64,000 nucleotides of DNA from Acanthornis magna (taxonomy: Eukaryota; Chordata; Aves; Passeriformes; Acanthizidae): NCBI GenBank assembly GCA_036785705.1, contig JAWUZG010000001.1:1364001-1428000 (forward strand). Reading direction: 5' to 3'. Below the pieces are notes generated by a model that saw nothing but the letters and a program-made list of their open reading frames with translations, was not told where the DNA came from and did not search any database. Below are positions 35,486 to 47,600 of this stretch, in pieces. The position numbers and the translations under genes are program-made. Every line of letters starts with the position of its first letter. The stretch's first letter is position 1.

Positions 35486-35614
35486 AGCGTTTCAGAACTT
35501 TGCTCAAAATGCTGCATAACCCTGCACTGTTTCCTTGAACTTGTCTCAGAGAAGGGAAGAACTTGTGTCCGTACCTGTGCGGGCTGCTCTCAGGAGGAAA
35601 CAAGCGGGAAGAAA

Positions 35615-35698
35615 ATGAAGTGTCTGAGCTGCTTCCTCGTTTTGTTCCTCAGTTCTGGAGTGGGAGGCTTTGATCTTGTCATCGACGGCATCCCAGAT
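35615..35698 (+). CDS. ITIH2: ITIH2 coding exon 1 (start, signal peptide)
   Basis: Twenty-eight codons; [18 protein letters not shown] is a secretion signal, followed by [11 protein letters not shown] sits at -3 of the ATG. Donor GTGAGT, phase 0. Confidence 0.92.
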
Positions 35699-38600
35699 GT
35701 GAGTATTTGGGGCAGGGCCCAGGTCTCCCTTCCTTGCTGAAGTCCATACGGAAGCTGCAGTGGGAGCAGAATTGGGTCACTGCTTCACAGCTCTCTTCTA
35801 GTTTTAGCTGTAAATTATTCTGGTAATTGGTCTTCACCTGTGATTTCTACTGTTGTTTTTCTAATATTATTGGAGTTGGGATAGTAGGAGCATAACTCCA
35901 AATTTCTTTCCAAGTGGGTTTCGTATTTTTACTTCAGTGTTGCCTTTTCTGGTGTGGTTTTAACATTTAAACATTCAAGTGGGCTTTTATACTTGGATCT
36001 TCAGTATATTTTATATCCTGTTTCCCCGGAATAAGCAGAAACAGAGCACTTAGATATCTTTGCAGATAAAGTCCCCTGTGTGGAACACTATGAACTTCAG
36101 TGAAGCTTTGTGTGGAATTGGGATTTTGTTAACAGGAATTCAAATATGGAGTGAATATCCTATTGACTTTACATTCCTCAGCAGAGGGATGAGATAATTA
36201 ATAAAAGAGAACATAATTTCGTGGGATAATACAATGATGAAAAGAAGTATAGTTATAGCTTTGACTCTGAAACTGAGTCTGAATTTAAACCTCCAGGCTC
36301 AAGTGAACTTAGATTTGGTGTCTACACCCATTTCCACGTTGTAGTTTTGAAATATTTCTGTGAAGTCAGCAGGGATGATATGAAGCTTTCTTTCCCTTTA
36401 CAGGACTAATAAAAATCTTCAGTGAGTTGGGATATCCTATTTTTCTTTATTCTTAAAGCCATTTTCTTGACGCAATGAGATTTTTTAAGTGAGTTTGTAA
36501 TTTCCAGGAAAAATATTCCAGACCTGTGTTTCTTTCTAATCATAGATGCCTTATCAGTTTAACATCAATGTGCTGAAACAATTTAATTTTTTGCAAACCT
36601 TCATGTGTATGTTATCACATAAGTTGTAAAGGAACTCATGCATTTAAACTTCTTTTTGTCATAAATTGAACTCATAACAAAATTTAATTAAGAGTATTGC
36701 TGTGGGTGTGACCCACAGCTCTAAATGAATCAGTGCAGCTTTGCACTTGGACAAGACCTGGTGTTCCTTTGCTGTCAGTGGGAAAAATTTAGTTCCCAGG
36801 TATATTGGTATAAAACCAGAGACAATCCCTAGTGGTTTGAGCAGAAATTCTCTGAACTTGCTGGTTTAAGTGAGATCGGTGTCTGAAATGCTGTCATTTC
36901 CATTCTGATGATAATCATCTGCCTCTTGCTCTTTGTGGTCATTTCATGTTAAATATCAGTCCTTGTTTCAGAAGGAAAGGCTGTAAAACAATGGTAAAGG
37001 TCATGATCTTATAGGAGCTTTTAGAGCTGGGTGGCCACTGAAGGAAACTGAATATTGAGGATTTTGGTCTGAGATGGTTTCTGCTCCCCATTTGCATCCA
37101 GGGGAGGTAAATTCCCTTTGGGACACTCCTGGAAAGTCCTAATCAATAATAAATCAAGCAATAAATCAAACAGTAAGGCAGCAGCAACTCATTCTTTCTC
37201 CTTCTCTCTCCTCCAGGAAGTGGAAAACCTGATTGATCTGGAAATCGATGGAATTCCCTCAGCCTCCAAGGCGAGAAAGGGCAGGTACCAGGTACAGTAC
37301 CCAGAAATGCTTCAGAGAGAGAAGAGAATCCACAATGCCTGGGAGCTCTCTCCAGGTGTCCTGCTCCTTGTCCAGGGCTGTGAGTGTGCAATCAGGTGGG
37401 ACCAGCTGGTCTTTATAGACATTGAGACTTCCATGTCTCTGCTTGGGATAAGACCTGCTGCTCTCCCTCGAGCACAGCAAGGCTTTGCTCTGTGTCTGTG
37501 CTCCTGAGGTGATAAAAAATGGAGATGCTTGTGTAATTTCATGTGTGGGGACAATCCCATTGACACTGGTGAGGTTTTTCCCATGAGAAAATGGAAAAGG
37601 ACTTCTGACACTGGCAAGTGTAGGATGAAAACTTTCGGTGCGTTCATTCATATTCAACTCTGGTCAAAGAGTGCCACTCAGTGTCACCTGGGTGATGAGC
37701 TGGTGGCATCTGAGACCAGGGAAGAAAATTTGTTTCCAGCACACTGATGGGTTGCAGATTATTTTAGTCTGTTTTCTTGGGAAACAGAAACATTTAGAGC
37801 AGCATTGCATGAGTTTTTCTGTGCTTCACACAGTAGCAATTAATGATAATATTCATGAAATCAGTTGTTTGAATGTATTAATTTTCATTACACTGCATGA
37901 AAGAAATGACGGTCTGAGTGGACCTTGTCCTCCACCAATCTCTGGTGCTGCTTTTCTTGAGCTTTTTCAATGTAGTGAAAAGAAACTATTTTCTTGAGTA
38001 ATGCGGGATTTCCCAGGATCTTTGAAAAAACACACAGGCAAGCCTGATTTTTCTTTATCCTAAGGCTTTGGATGGAACTTACTGATACCTAAAGCCCATA
38101 TTGCAGTGGAAGAAAATGGTAGATTTTAGCATGAGTACCAATCAAACCTGCTGACATTTGCCAGTCCAGTATTCAAATAATTTAACCATGATCTGACCAG
38201 AAATCGCCCCTAGCTGCTCTTCTTCAGGGCATCATTTCTTTCCAATGTGTCTGTATCAGTGCCATACGTATTATGTTGCCTCTGTTCCCAAAATTTCTAG
38301 ATACACGGAGGGACAGACATATGCATGCAGTAATTTGCAATTCTACCAGGGGTTTCATTATGCCAGTTATTACTTTTATTCCCATACATTATTCCCCATC
38401 TTTTCCCAATCAAATGAGTCTTTGCAAACCAGCAGAACTAAGATCTCAGCTACTCTCAATATTAGTTGAGTCACAATAAAATATAATCAATGAGATTAAA
38501 CCGAACTGTGCAAACCATCTTGAGGCAGCAGCCCTTGGCCAGTGGCAGGCACACAGTTATTTACTGTTGATCACTAGAGGAAGGCTGTCTCCCAAATTAT

Positions 38601-41600
38601 TGTTCCAGCACTATGTTTTTCTGCAAAGACCTCACCAGCTCATTGGCAATGAGGCAGCAGAGCTCCTTGCAGACCCTACTGATTAGCTCTAAACAGAGAG
38701 GATTGTTTTCTAGGTACAGATAAGGTGTTCTGCTATTTTGCTCCTGGGTAATTCCCAAAATGCTGTGCCTCAGGTATGAGAATGATCCTCGTGACCACAG
38801 CAGCAGAGTGTTCCACGGGCTGGAATGCAGGTGACCTTGTGAGCTCTATACGGTGGTGCACAGCTGTTATCTCTGTTTTGGAGAGAGATAATGTGTCTAG
38901 ACTTGAGAGGCACCCTGTGAGGTGGGATGTGTTCCCCAGGTCTGGGTGCTGATCTCTGGCTGTCCAGAGGCAGGTCAGATCACACCTTTTTCCTTGCTCT
39001 TCTGCCTGCCTGGTTTCCCCTCCAAGAGGAGCAGCGCAGGGAGGATATATGGAAAGAGATAGGGTGGAATGATAGAATCACAGAATGGTTTGGGTTGGAA
39101 GGGACTTTGAAGATCATCTCGTTCCAACCTCCCTGCCGTGGGCAGGGACACCTTCCACGAGACCAGGATGCTCCAAGCCCCATCCAATGAGCACTTCAAG
39201 GGATGGGCCAGCCACAGCTTCTCTGGACATCCTGTGCCAGGACCTCACAGTGAAGAATTTCTTCCTAAATCAGCTGGTTGGAGAGTCCCCCAGCTCCCAG
39301 GGTGTAAATGTAACCAAACAGGCATGGATCCATCTGCAGCACTGTGAAGGAAAACTCTGCCAAGTCTTAGGTCTGAAATTTCTCTTCTTGCATCTCACAG
39401 TGAGGATCCCCTGAAAGGAGTGTGAAGAGGCTGAGATGAATTGGGATTGTGTTAAAAACTGCTTAAGAAATTACTCACAGCAAAACAAGTGAATCTATGA
39501 GGGAACTGCGCCTCAAAGAGCTGGGAGGGCATTCCAGGTGGACCATAGAATCACAGAAACATGGAATGGTTTGGGTTGGAAGGGACTGGAAATATCACCT
39601 AATTCCAACTCCCTGCCATGGGCAGGAACACCTTCCAGTAGACCAGGTTGCTCCGAGCCCCATCCAACCTGGCCTTGAACACTTGCAGATCACATCTTCT
39701 TTCTAGTTTCTCGTGTTGGGCATCTGCTTTTCATTTCTTTTCCATGCCCCAGTAGAAAAGAAATTTCTGTCATATGCAGAACATCTGTGATTCTGCACTC
39801 TTTATTTTAATAAGGATCTGAAATGTCCATGCACAGTGATTTGAACAAAGATCACTGTGAAGGGTTAAATATCCATAGCCTGCACAGGTGTCAGGAGAAT
39901 TTGGGTCCAGGACCTGAAGACAGAGCCCAGCACCTGTCAGACCAGAGCCTTCAAACAGCTCCTGAGGCACGTGTTGTCTCTATCCTAATTAGCAATTTGC
40001 CACACATTAGGTATGGCTCAAGATCCTGTTTTTGTGCAGTGATCAACAGGTCTGGGTGTGGTTTAAAAGCAAGGATCAGCCATGAATCCTCATGCTGGGG
40101 ATAGCAGGAGCCTCAGCTACCGCAGAAGCCCCAGTTCTCAATAACCACATCGGCACTCAGACCTGAAGCATGAGATCTTCAAAGCCAGGCTGGATGGGGC
40201 TTGGAGCAACTTGCTCTAGTGGAAGGTGTCCTGCCCATGGCAAAGGATGTGGAACTAGAGGATCTTTAGGGTCCCTTCCAACCCAAACCATTCTGTGGTT
40301 CTGTGTTTCTATGATTCTCTGGTTCAGGTACCTGAAGATAAAGGTACAGTTCAGTCCTCCTGACCTGTTGGGGTGGCTGCCCTCTGCACCTTCTGAGTTC
40401 CCAGGCTGGCCCACCCCACGTCTGATCTATAGCAGCCATGGAAGTCACTACATGTGGCAGTGATAAGCTCCTTCTCCATCAGCACCTCCCCCTCCTCCTC
40501 CAGGAACAATCAGGAAGGAAACCTGGGCATCCTGAAAGCTTTGACCACCGTTCCTAAAGAGGGTCGGGAGCCCTAACCTGTGAACCAGAAAAGCACCCAA
40601 ATAAAACAAAACCCCTCTGTGCTAAGGTCTTGGTCTTCATGTTTCCAAAATTAAATTTGTTTCAGTTAATGTTGGCTTAGTCTTAATTTGTATTCAAGCT
40701 GGTGATGTCCCCTGTGCCAAGGGTATGTGTGGGGACGATAATCAATCTTCATGGTCTGGTTCTTTATCAGGTGTGAAGGTCTGGTCCACTGGACAGTGAA
40801 GCTCAGTCCATCCTCATCAGGATGGGCTGAGCCAGGATCAGTCCATCAGTCCTTGCAGGGTGTCTCTAGAAAGCCATAAATTCCAGATCCTGAAATCCCA
40901 GTCTGAATGGTTCAGGTAGAGCCTTTAGAGCTAGAAAATTAAAACCTGCATTTGTTCTCTGGCAGGCAGAAATCCTGCAGTCTCTCCATCTGGCTTTAAA
41001 GGATCATTAAAATCATGTCTTTAAAATGATCCTGCTGTGACATCATCACCTCTTATACAGCACAAGATTTCCTTAGAACAGTGTATTAATTAGTGTCAAA
41101 TGAGCTTAATAATTGCAGAGAAATCTTTATGAGCATCATGGGACTAAAACTGTTTTCATGAGCATCTTCTGTGGTTTTGGGTCCTCCTGACCCTGGAGAG
41201 CTGAGCTTGCCTAGTTGTGATGATAAGATAAAGTAGGTCTCTGCTTTGAAAAATTGCATCTTCCACTAAAACTAGGTGAGCCAAATTCCCTTTCAGGGGA
41301 TTAATATAAATATTTCTTATGTGAGGGGTGTTTTTTAGGGAATAAAACATAATTATTCAAATGGCCACAAGATGTCAGCACCTTGCCATAGAAATTTCCA
41401 AACAGCACAATTCATAAGGGCAGGGGAAAATCCACAACCATTTATGAGCAATTTCAGCTAAGTAGTGCACACATAACTAACTTCCATAGGAACAAGCATG
41501 TAAATATAATATCGATTACACAATAGGTTTTTTTAATACATACATATTGCATTTAATATATAAATAAACATTCTCTAATATACATGAAAACAAAGTGAGC

Positions 41601-44600
41601 TAAAGAACTCTAGGGTTTGAGGTTTTTCCACTTTTTGTAGAAGAACAAAGAGAACTTCTCTGCTAAAAATATGGGTGTCTGAGGAAGACTTTCTGCCAGC
41701 ATGATTTGCTTTCAGGAAAAAAGTTTTTGTTCTGGAAGAGAATGTTTTCTATTAAAATTAATAAAATGAAAGATAGAGGAAGAGAGCTGTCCTGTTTTTG
41801 ACAGCCTCTGAGACACAGCTGGGAGATCACATGCTCCAACAGCCCATGTAAAAATATATAAAATAAGACAAAAGGAATATTCACACTAAGTCTGGGAGCT
41901 CAAACCAACTCTCATTCATGTCCAGAGAAGGGTGATGGAGCTGGGGAAGGGCCTGGAGCACAAGTCTGATGAGGAGCGGCTGAGGGAGCTGGGAAAGGGC
42001 TCAGCCTGGAGAAAAGGGGATCAGGGGGACCTTGTGGCTCTGCACAGCTCCTGACAGGAGGGGACAGCCGGGGGCTCGGGCTGTGTTCCCAGGGAACAGA
42101 GACAGGAGGAGAGGAAATGGCCTCAAGTTACACCAGGGAAGGTTTAGGTTGGATATTAGGGGAAAATTCTTCACTGAAAGGGTTGCCAAGGCTGCCTATG
42201 GAAGTGTTGGAGTCACTATGGATGGAAGTGCTCAAAAAAGCCTGTAGGTGTTTAGTGGTGGTTCTGGCAGTGTTGGGTTAATGCTTGGACTTGATCATAA
42301 AGGTCTTCTACAGCCTTAGTGATTCTGTGATTCTCTGTGATTCTATGATTCATAATCTTAGAAATCAATTTTTAGACACTGATCCCTTCTTGAAACTGCC
42401 GGGCAGTGTTCTTGGCTTTGCTGAAATATCTCCTCCATATTCTTCTTTTCCAGCGAAGCACATCCGACTGGGGGTATGTTGGAGATCTGGTGAGTATTTT
42501 TCTTCCTCTGTGGTAAATAATACTGAACAAAGTGATTTTCTAGTTAACCATTTTTTGGAAATCAATCCCTCTGTTTGTTCAGTTCCTTGTTTTTACTGCC
42601 GGTTGGGTATTAACCTATTTTCTTTAAACAGAGAGCTGTTTGCACAATACTGTTGATACATCTGCTCTTGGAGGGAGAAGGATATGGTAAATATGAAGAA
42701 ATAAGCATCAAAAGTGATTAGACAAAGACAATGTCTTAATAAAACATTTTAATACTGTTCTCCCACTGCTGTGGTTTAACCATTTACAACACTAGCTCAG
42801 TAGCCAATGCTTCAAGTCTCCTCTATTTAGGACTTTTATTGAAAATGTGAGCTCTCTCCTCCTCATTATATGATGTTCAGGATTACTGTGTAGCTTTCCA
42901 TGCTGGATTGCACCCATAGAGTCATTCCAAGGACAGGTTGTGCGGTGAAAAACAAGGAAAATATTCCAGTTAAAGAAATATTCCAGCTAAAGAAATTCCC
43001 TCTTTCAGCTGAAACATTACAATGAACTATATTCATGTGAATATCACAATTGCCAGATAAAATATGGAGATGACCTGAACTTGAGCTCGCATTCTCTCTA
43101 GCTGCCACATTGTAAGGAGCAGCAATTAAAGAGACTATAAAAATTATTGATATTGTCCTCTAGGGCATTTTATCCAGCCGTGCCCTAATTTTATGGAGTG
43201 ATTTTGTCAATTGCAGGTGGAGGATGATGACAAAATAGGTCTTTACAGCTACAAGGTTCAATCCACCATCACATCTCGGCTGGCCAACACAATGATCCAA
43301 GCCAAGATGGTGAACAACGCAAAGCGGCCACAGCCCATCGTGTTCGATGTGCAAGTCCCCAAAGGAGCTTTCATTGACAACTTTACCATGTAAGTGGTGG
43401 TCAAGTATCATCCTCGTCCTCTGGATGTGTTCAATGGGCTGGGAAGGAAATATTTGTAACAGCAAAAAGCTCGTATTATTTTCCAGGTTCAGTGTAGTTT
43501 TTGCAGCCTTTCTCAAGTTAAAAAGGCTCTTGTCATTAGTCTGTCCAGGTCTTCCTCTCCAGTAATTATGGAGCCATTGGCCAATATCAACAAAATTGGA
43601 CAAAAGTCTCAAATAGACTAAGCTCTCACTTTGTCTTTCGCAAACTGGCACCAGATCAAAGGAGAGAGACCCAAATTAGAGCCCTCACTGAACAGAAACC
43701 GACCTGGTTCAGCCTCAATTCAGCTTGCTGGTCAGGGGATGTCCTGATCCATGTTCCAAACCATCCATGGCATCAGGAATGGCCTTCCCTGCCCAAAGCA
43801 TGGGGAAAGTGTGAAAGAGGTGGAGGAGAGCAGATCCTCCTCAGAGCACGATGGTGCTGGCTGCTTGAAATAAAAAGCAGGTAGGGGAAAAGATAGAGCT
43901 CTAGTGAAAATCAGACTTCATTACTCTGGGGTTGAACAAGAACCTTGTTATTTCATTTCCCACCAGCTTAGGTTTCACTGATGTAAACTGAAGAAACAGT
44001 CCTCGATTGTAAAGTTGTTTCTTTTGCAAACTGACTGTGCTTCTCTCTCCTAGGGATATCAATGGTATCACATTTACCAGCCAAATTCGGGAAAAATCTG
44101 AAGCCAGAAAAATGTACTCTCAAGCAAAAGCCAAAGGCAAAGCTGCTGGAATAGTCAGGTATAAAGACTTTGGCATGTGGGTTTTTTACTGAACATACTC
44201 ACAGGAGAACTGAGATGATCCATCCCAGGAGGAGATAGATGAGGGGGAATCCTGGGAAGGAAAATGCTTACTTACAGCAGCTCTGATATTTAATTGTCAG
44301 AGACTTAAACCGTGTTTCTGCTTTCAGCTTGCTAAAATATTCTTTGCTAACAGACAACTGCAGCTCTCTGAGAGAGGCCACAGTTAGAATCACACAGCAG
44401 AAGCCTCAGTCTAAACCAAAGTGCAAAGAAGCTTTTCCTTCTCCTTGTATTTTCTCAAAATAACCCCACAGCTGACTTTTCAGGAGCAATGCCTTGGATA
44501 TGGAAAACTTCCAAACCGAAGTGAATGTGCCCCCAGGAATGAGGATCCAGTTCCAGCTTCACTACCATGAAATGATCCGCAGGAGGCTGAGCTCCTATGA

Positions 44601-47600
44601 GCACATCATCTCTGTGAAGCCAGGACGCCTGGCCAAGCACATGGAGGTAAGGCAGAGCTGGGGTGCTCAGGCAGAACCCCAAAGGGAATCCCTGATGGGA
44701 AAGCACCCACAGTGTGGGATTTGTCCCCGGTTTTGTTTCGGACAGTCGGGACGCAGACGAGAGGTCTCTGAAGTCAAGTCTTAGAGCATGAGGTTTATTG
44801 TGAAAGGGCGTGGGTGTAGACCTGCCAGGAGCTGCCAGACACAGCTCAGAGCAGGGCAGAGAGGTAAGACAGCAAGCAAGAGTAGAGAGAGAAGAAAGAA
44901 GAAGAAAGAAGATCGAATAATGCCGTGGTTGCTGTTTACGATGCAATAAATCATCTTCTGTGCTGAATATTCTAATTTTCACTAACCAATCTAGAACAAG
45001 CTACAAATCCTACAACACTTACATACAGCCTATGAGAGTCATTGCATTACCATATGGCGTTATATTTTAAACTCTAAAAACTGCTTTTTGGACCCTCTGC
45101 TGAGTTGGTAGGGTCTGCTCTGAGCCTTGGACCTGTCTGCAAGCAGAGGGGATTGTTTAATCAAAAGGGGGATTACCTTCAGTGGCCATACCATTGTTTT
45201 CCAGTTGTTCAGTCACTGGGGTTTGGTATCTCAAAGCTTGTCTTCATTTCAATCTCGCTTTTAGTTTCCATATTCTCAGCATCTTTTGCCAAGTAATAAT
45301 ATTTATAAGGCTTTCCTATTTCATCTTCCCCAACACACAGTTTTCAGGGAGGTGTCTCTGCCCATGGCAGGGGCTTGGAACTGGATGATCTTTAAGATCC
45401 CTTCCAACCCAAGCCATTCTGTGGTTCTAAGGCAAGTCGTGGCTGTGGAGGGAGAGTCGGAGATCATCAGCTCTCACAGGATGCTATCTCATGGAGCTGG
45501 GGTTTTTGTGAAAAGCACTGTCCCAAATAAACAGCAAATATTGTTTGTTTTCCTTCAGTCAAAGCAAGTTTACACAAGAGTATAAAAATGTCAAAGCTTG
45601 TTTGCCCAAGTGGCTCTGACGTGAGTCAGTCACGATTCAGGAGATTCCCAGCTCTGTTTACAAGAGGAGACAGGACACATTTGCTCCTCACTATCCCAGG
45701 TTGCTCCAAGCCCCATCCAACCTCGCCTTGAACACTGCCAGGGGTGGGGCAGCTCCACACTAAATGTCCTCCTTTCCTGCCTTCCTTCAGGTGGATGTCC
45801 GAATTATTGAGCCACAGGGACTTCGCTATGTGCATGTTCCCAATTCACTTGGAGATCATTTTGATGGAATCACCACCATCTCCAAGGGAGAGAAAAAGGT
45901 AACCTGTCGCACACTGGAAAGGGCATGAAATATTCAGTTTTCGCACTTGCTCTATGAAGTCCTGGCATTTTTCTGTACCTGCTGGAAGCATGCAAAAATG
46001 CAGCAAAATTCTGTCTTTGCTTCCATAATAATATTCTGGGCAGTATTGTTTCTTGATATTCAAATTCACCCCCATTCCTAGGTTAGCAAATTATTTCAGA
46101 GGTACAATGTGTCTATATTATGTCTTATCTTCTCAGGAAATTTCAAGTCATCCAGTTAAAACAGAGAAAAAAATACCATAAAGTCTGCATAATCAATCAC
46201 ATGACTAATGAAAATGTTTCCTACTACTCAATTCACAGATAAATTACAATCTTGTTTTTTGGGGGGGAAAAAGCCAAATAGAAACCTAGTAAAAATGTTG
46301 ATAAAAATATGGATAATTTCAACTAGGAAAATGTTAAATAAACCAAAGTTTTACTTAGTAGAAGTGGTTTGCACCGCTCTAATTGAAATATTTAGTGCTG
46401 TATGTGGGTCATGTGGTTTGTGTCACAGTTGCTACTACTGAATCAACACATCCAGGCAAACCTCAGCGCTGTTTTTCTTCTGAAGTGACAAAGTCCATTT
46501 TCCACAAATAGCAAAAGCAGAAAGGCATTCAGTGAAAAAAGATATTTCATGAAGAGGTGGCCTCTCTGTTTCAATCATCCCCTCTCACACAGCCCCTCAT
46601 TTGTGACTGATGCTCTCTCCTCATTTCAAGGCTCATGTTTCCTTCAAGCCGACGATGGCTCAACAACGAAAATGCCCCAAGTGCTCGTCCACGGCCGTGG
46701 ATGGAAATTTTGTGGTGCAGTACGATGTGAACAGAGAAACCACGGGGGGAGAACTGGAAGTAAGTGTGGCCGCTCAACTGGGACCAGAGATCTGTGAGCA
46801 CGGGGATTGCTGTCCTTCAGCAAGCTGCGCTAATCTTCATCCTCCAGGGGAATAAGCATGAGGACGAGCTCTGTATCCAATTGAAAGAACAGAGAGATTT
46901 TAAGTGGGCAGAATGGATTTATTTAATTTATGACTAAGACATGGGCTTACATACAGTAGGAGCAGATTCCTGTCGTGTCCAAAAGCAGTGTCTTTATACC
47001 TGGCAGCACGCTGGTGATTTAATGTAGAATCAGAGGATGGAGTCATTGGACGTTGTACCAATACATCACAAGGAGACAACCAGAACATCACTATTTTTAT
47101 GTTAACATGAAGCTGAGTTATGAGGTTGAATTATTACAGGCAGAACAGTCTTTTTTTCTAGCATTTTTTATTCCTCCCTATGCTAGTGCATGGAAGACAT
47201 CTGAGAACCAGACTCTGCTTTCATTGAGGAAAAGTAAAGGCTGTGCAGTAAAAATGGTGTAAAGCTACAGAGATGTGCAGAGCTGAAAGTTAGAACTGGA
47301 CAATAAAGAGGAATAGAAGAAGATAATAAGGAAAAATAATTGGCAAATAAAGGAAATAAGAATTTTCTGCTCTGTTTCTGTCTTGAATTTTCTGAAATAT
47401 TTTCTATAGCTCACTTGCCTGTTTGTTTTTTTTTTTAAATTTTCTTATTTTGCAGATTTTTAATGGCTATTTTATTCACTTCTTTGCTCCGGAAAATCTT
47501 GATCCACTGCCCAAAAACATTTTATTTGTCATAGATGTCAGTGGCTCGATGTGGGGACTGAAAATGAAACAAGTAAGTGTTTGACCTCTGTTGCAAAATG

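Larger units (their letters stand above)
28731..35614. other. Intergenic region between divergent ITIH5 and ITIH2
   Basis: Start codon to start codon is 6.9 kb. The first few hundred bases are ITIH5 promoter/5' UTR, and the last few hundred hold the presumed ITIH2 promoter and 5' UTR. Between them are two long CR1 copies, a 50-bp-period duplication, the 9-bp minisatellite and the AGAAT array. Open frames at 29,219-29,683, 30,083-30,505 and 32,629-32,967 have no recognised homologues. Confidence 0.75.
37292..42453 (+). other. ITIH2: ITIH2 intron 2
   Basis: The longest ITIH2 intron, 5.2 kb, with four CR1 fragments in both orientations; one of them ends about 100 bp before exon 3. No further coding exon recognised. 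Confidence 0.8.

Noticed and set aside
43160..43651. 163-codon minus-strand frame
   Set aside because: Antisense shadow of ITIH2 exon 4.
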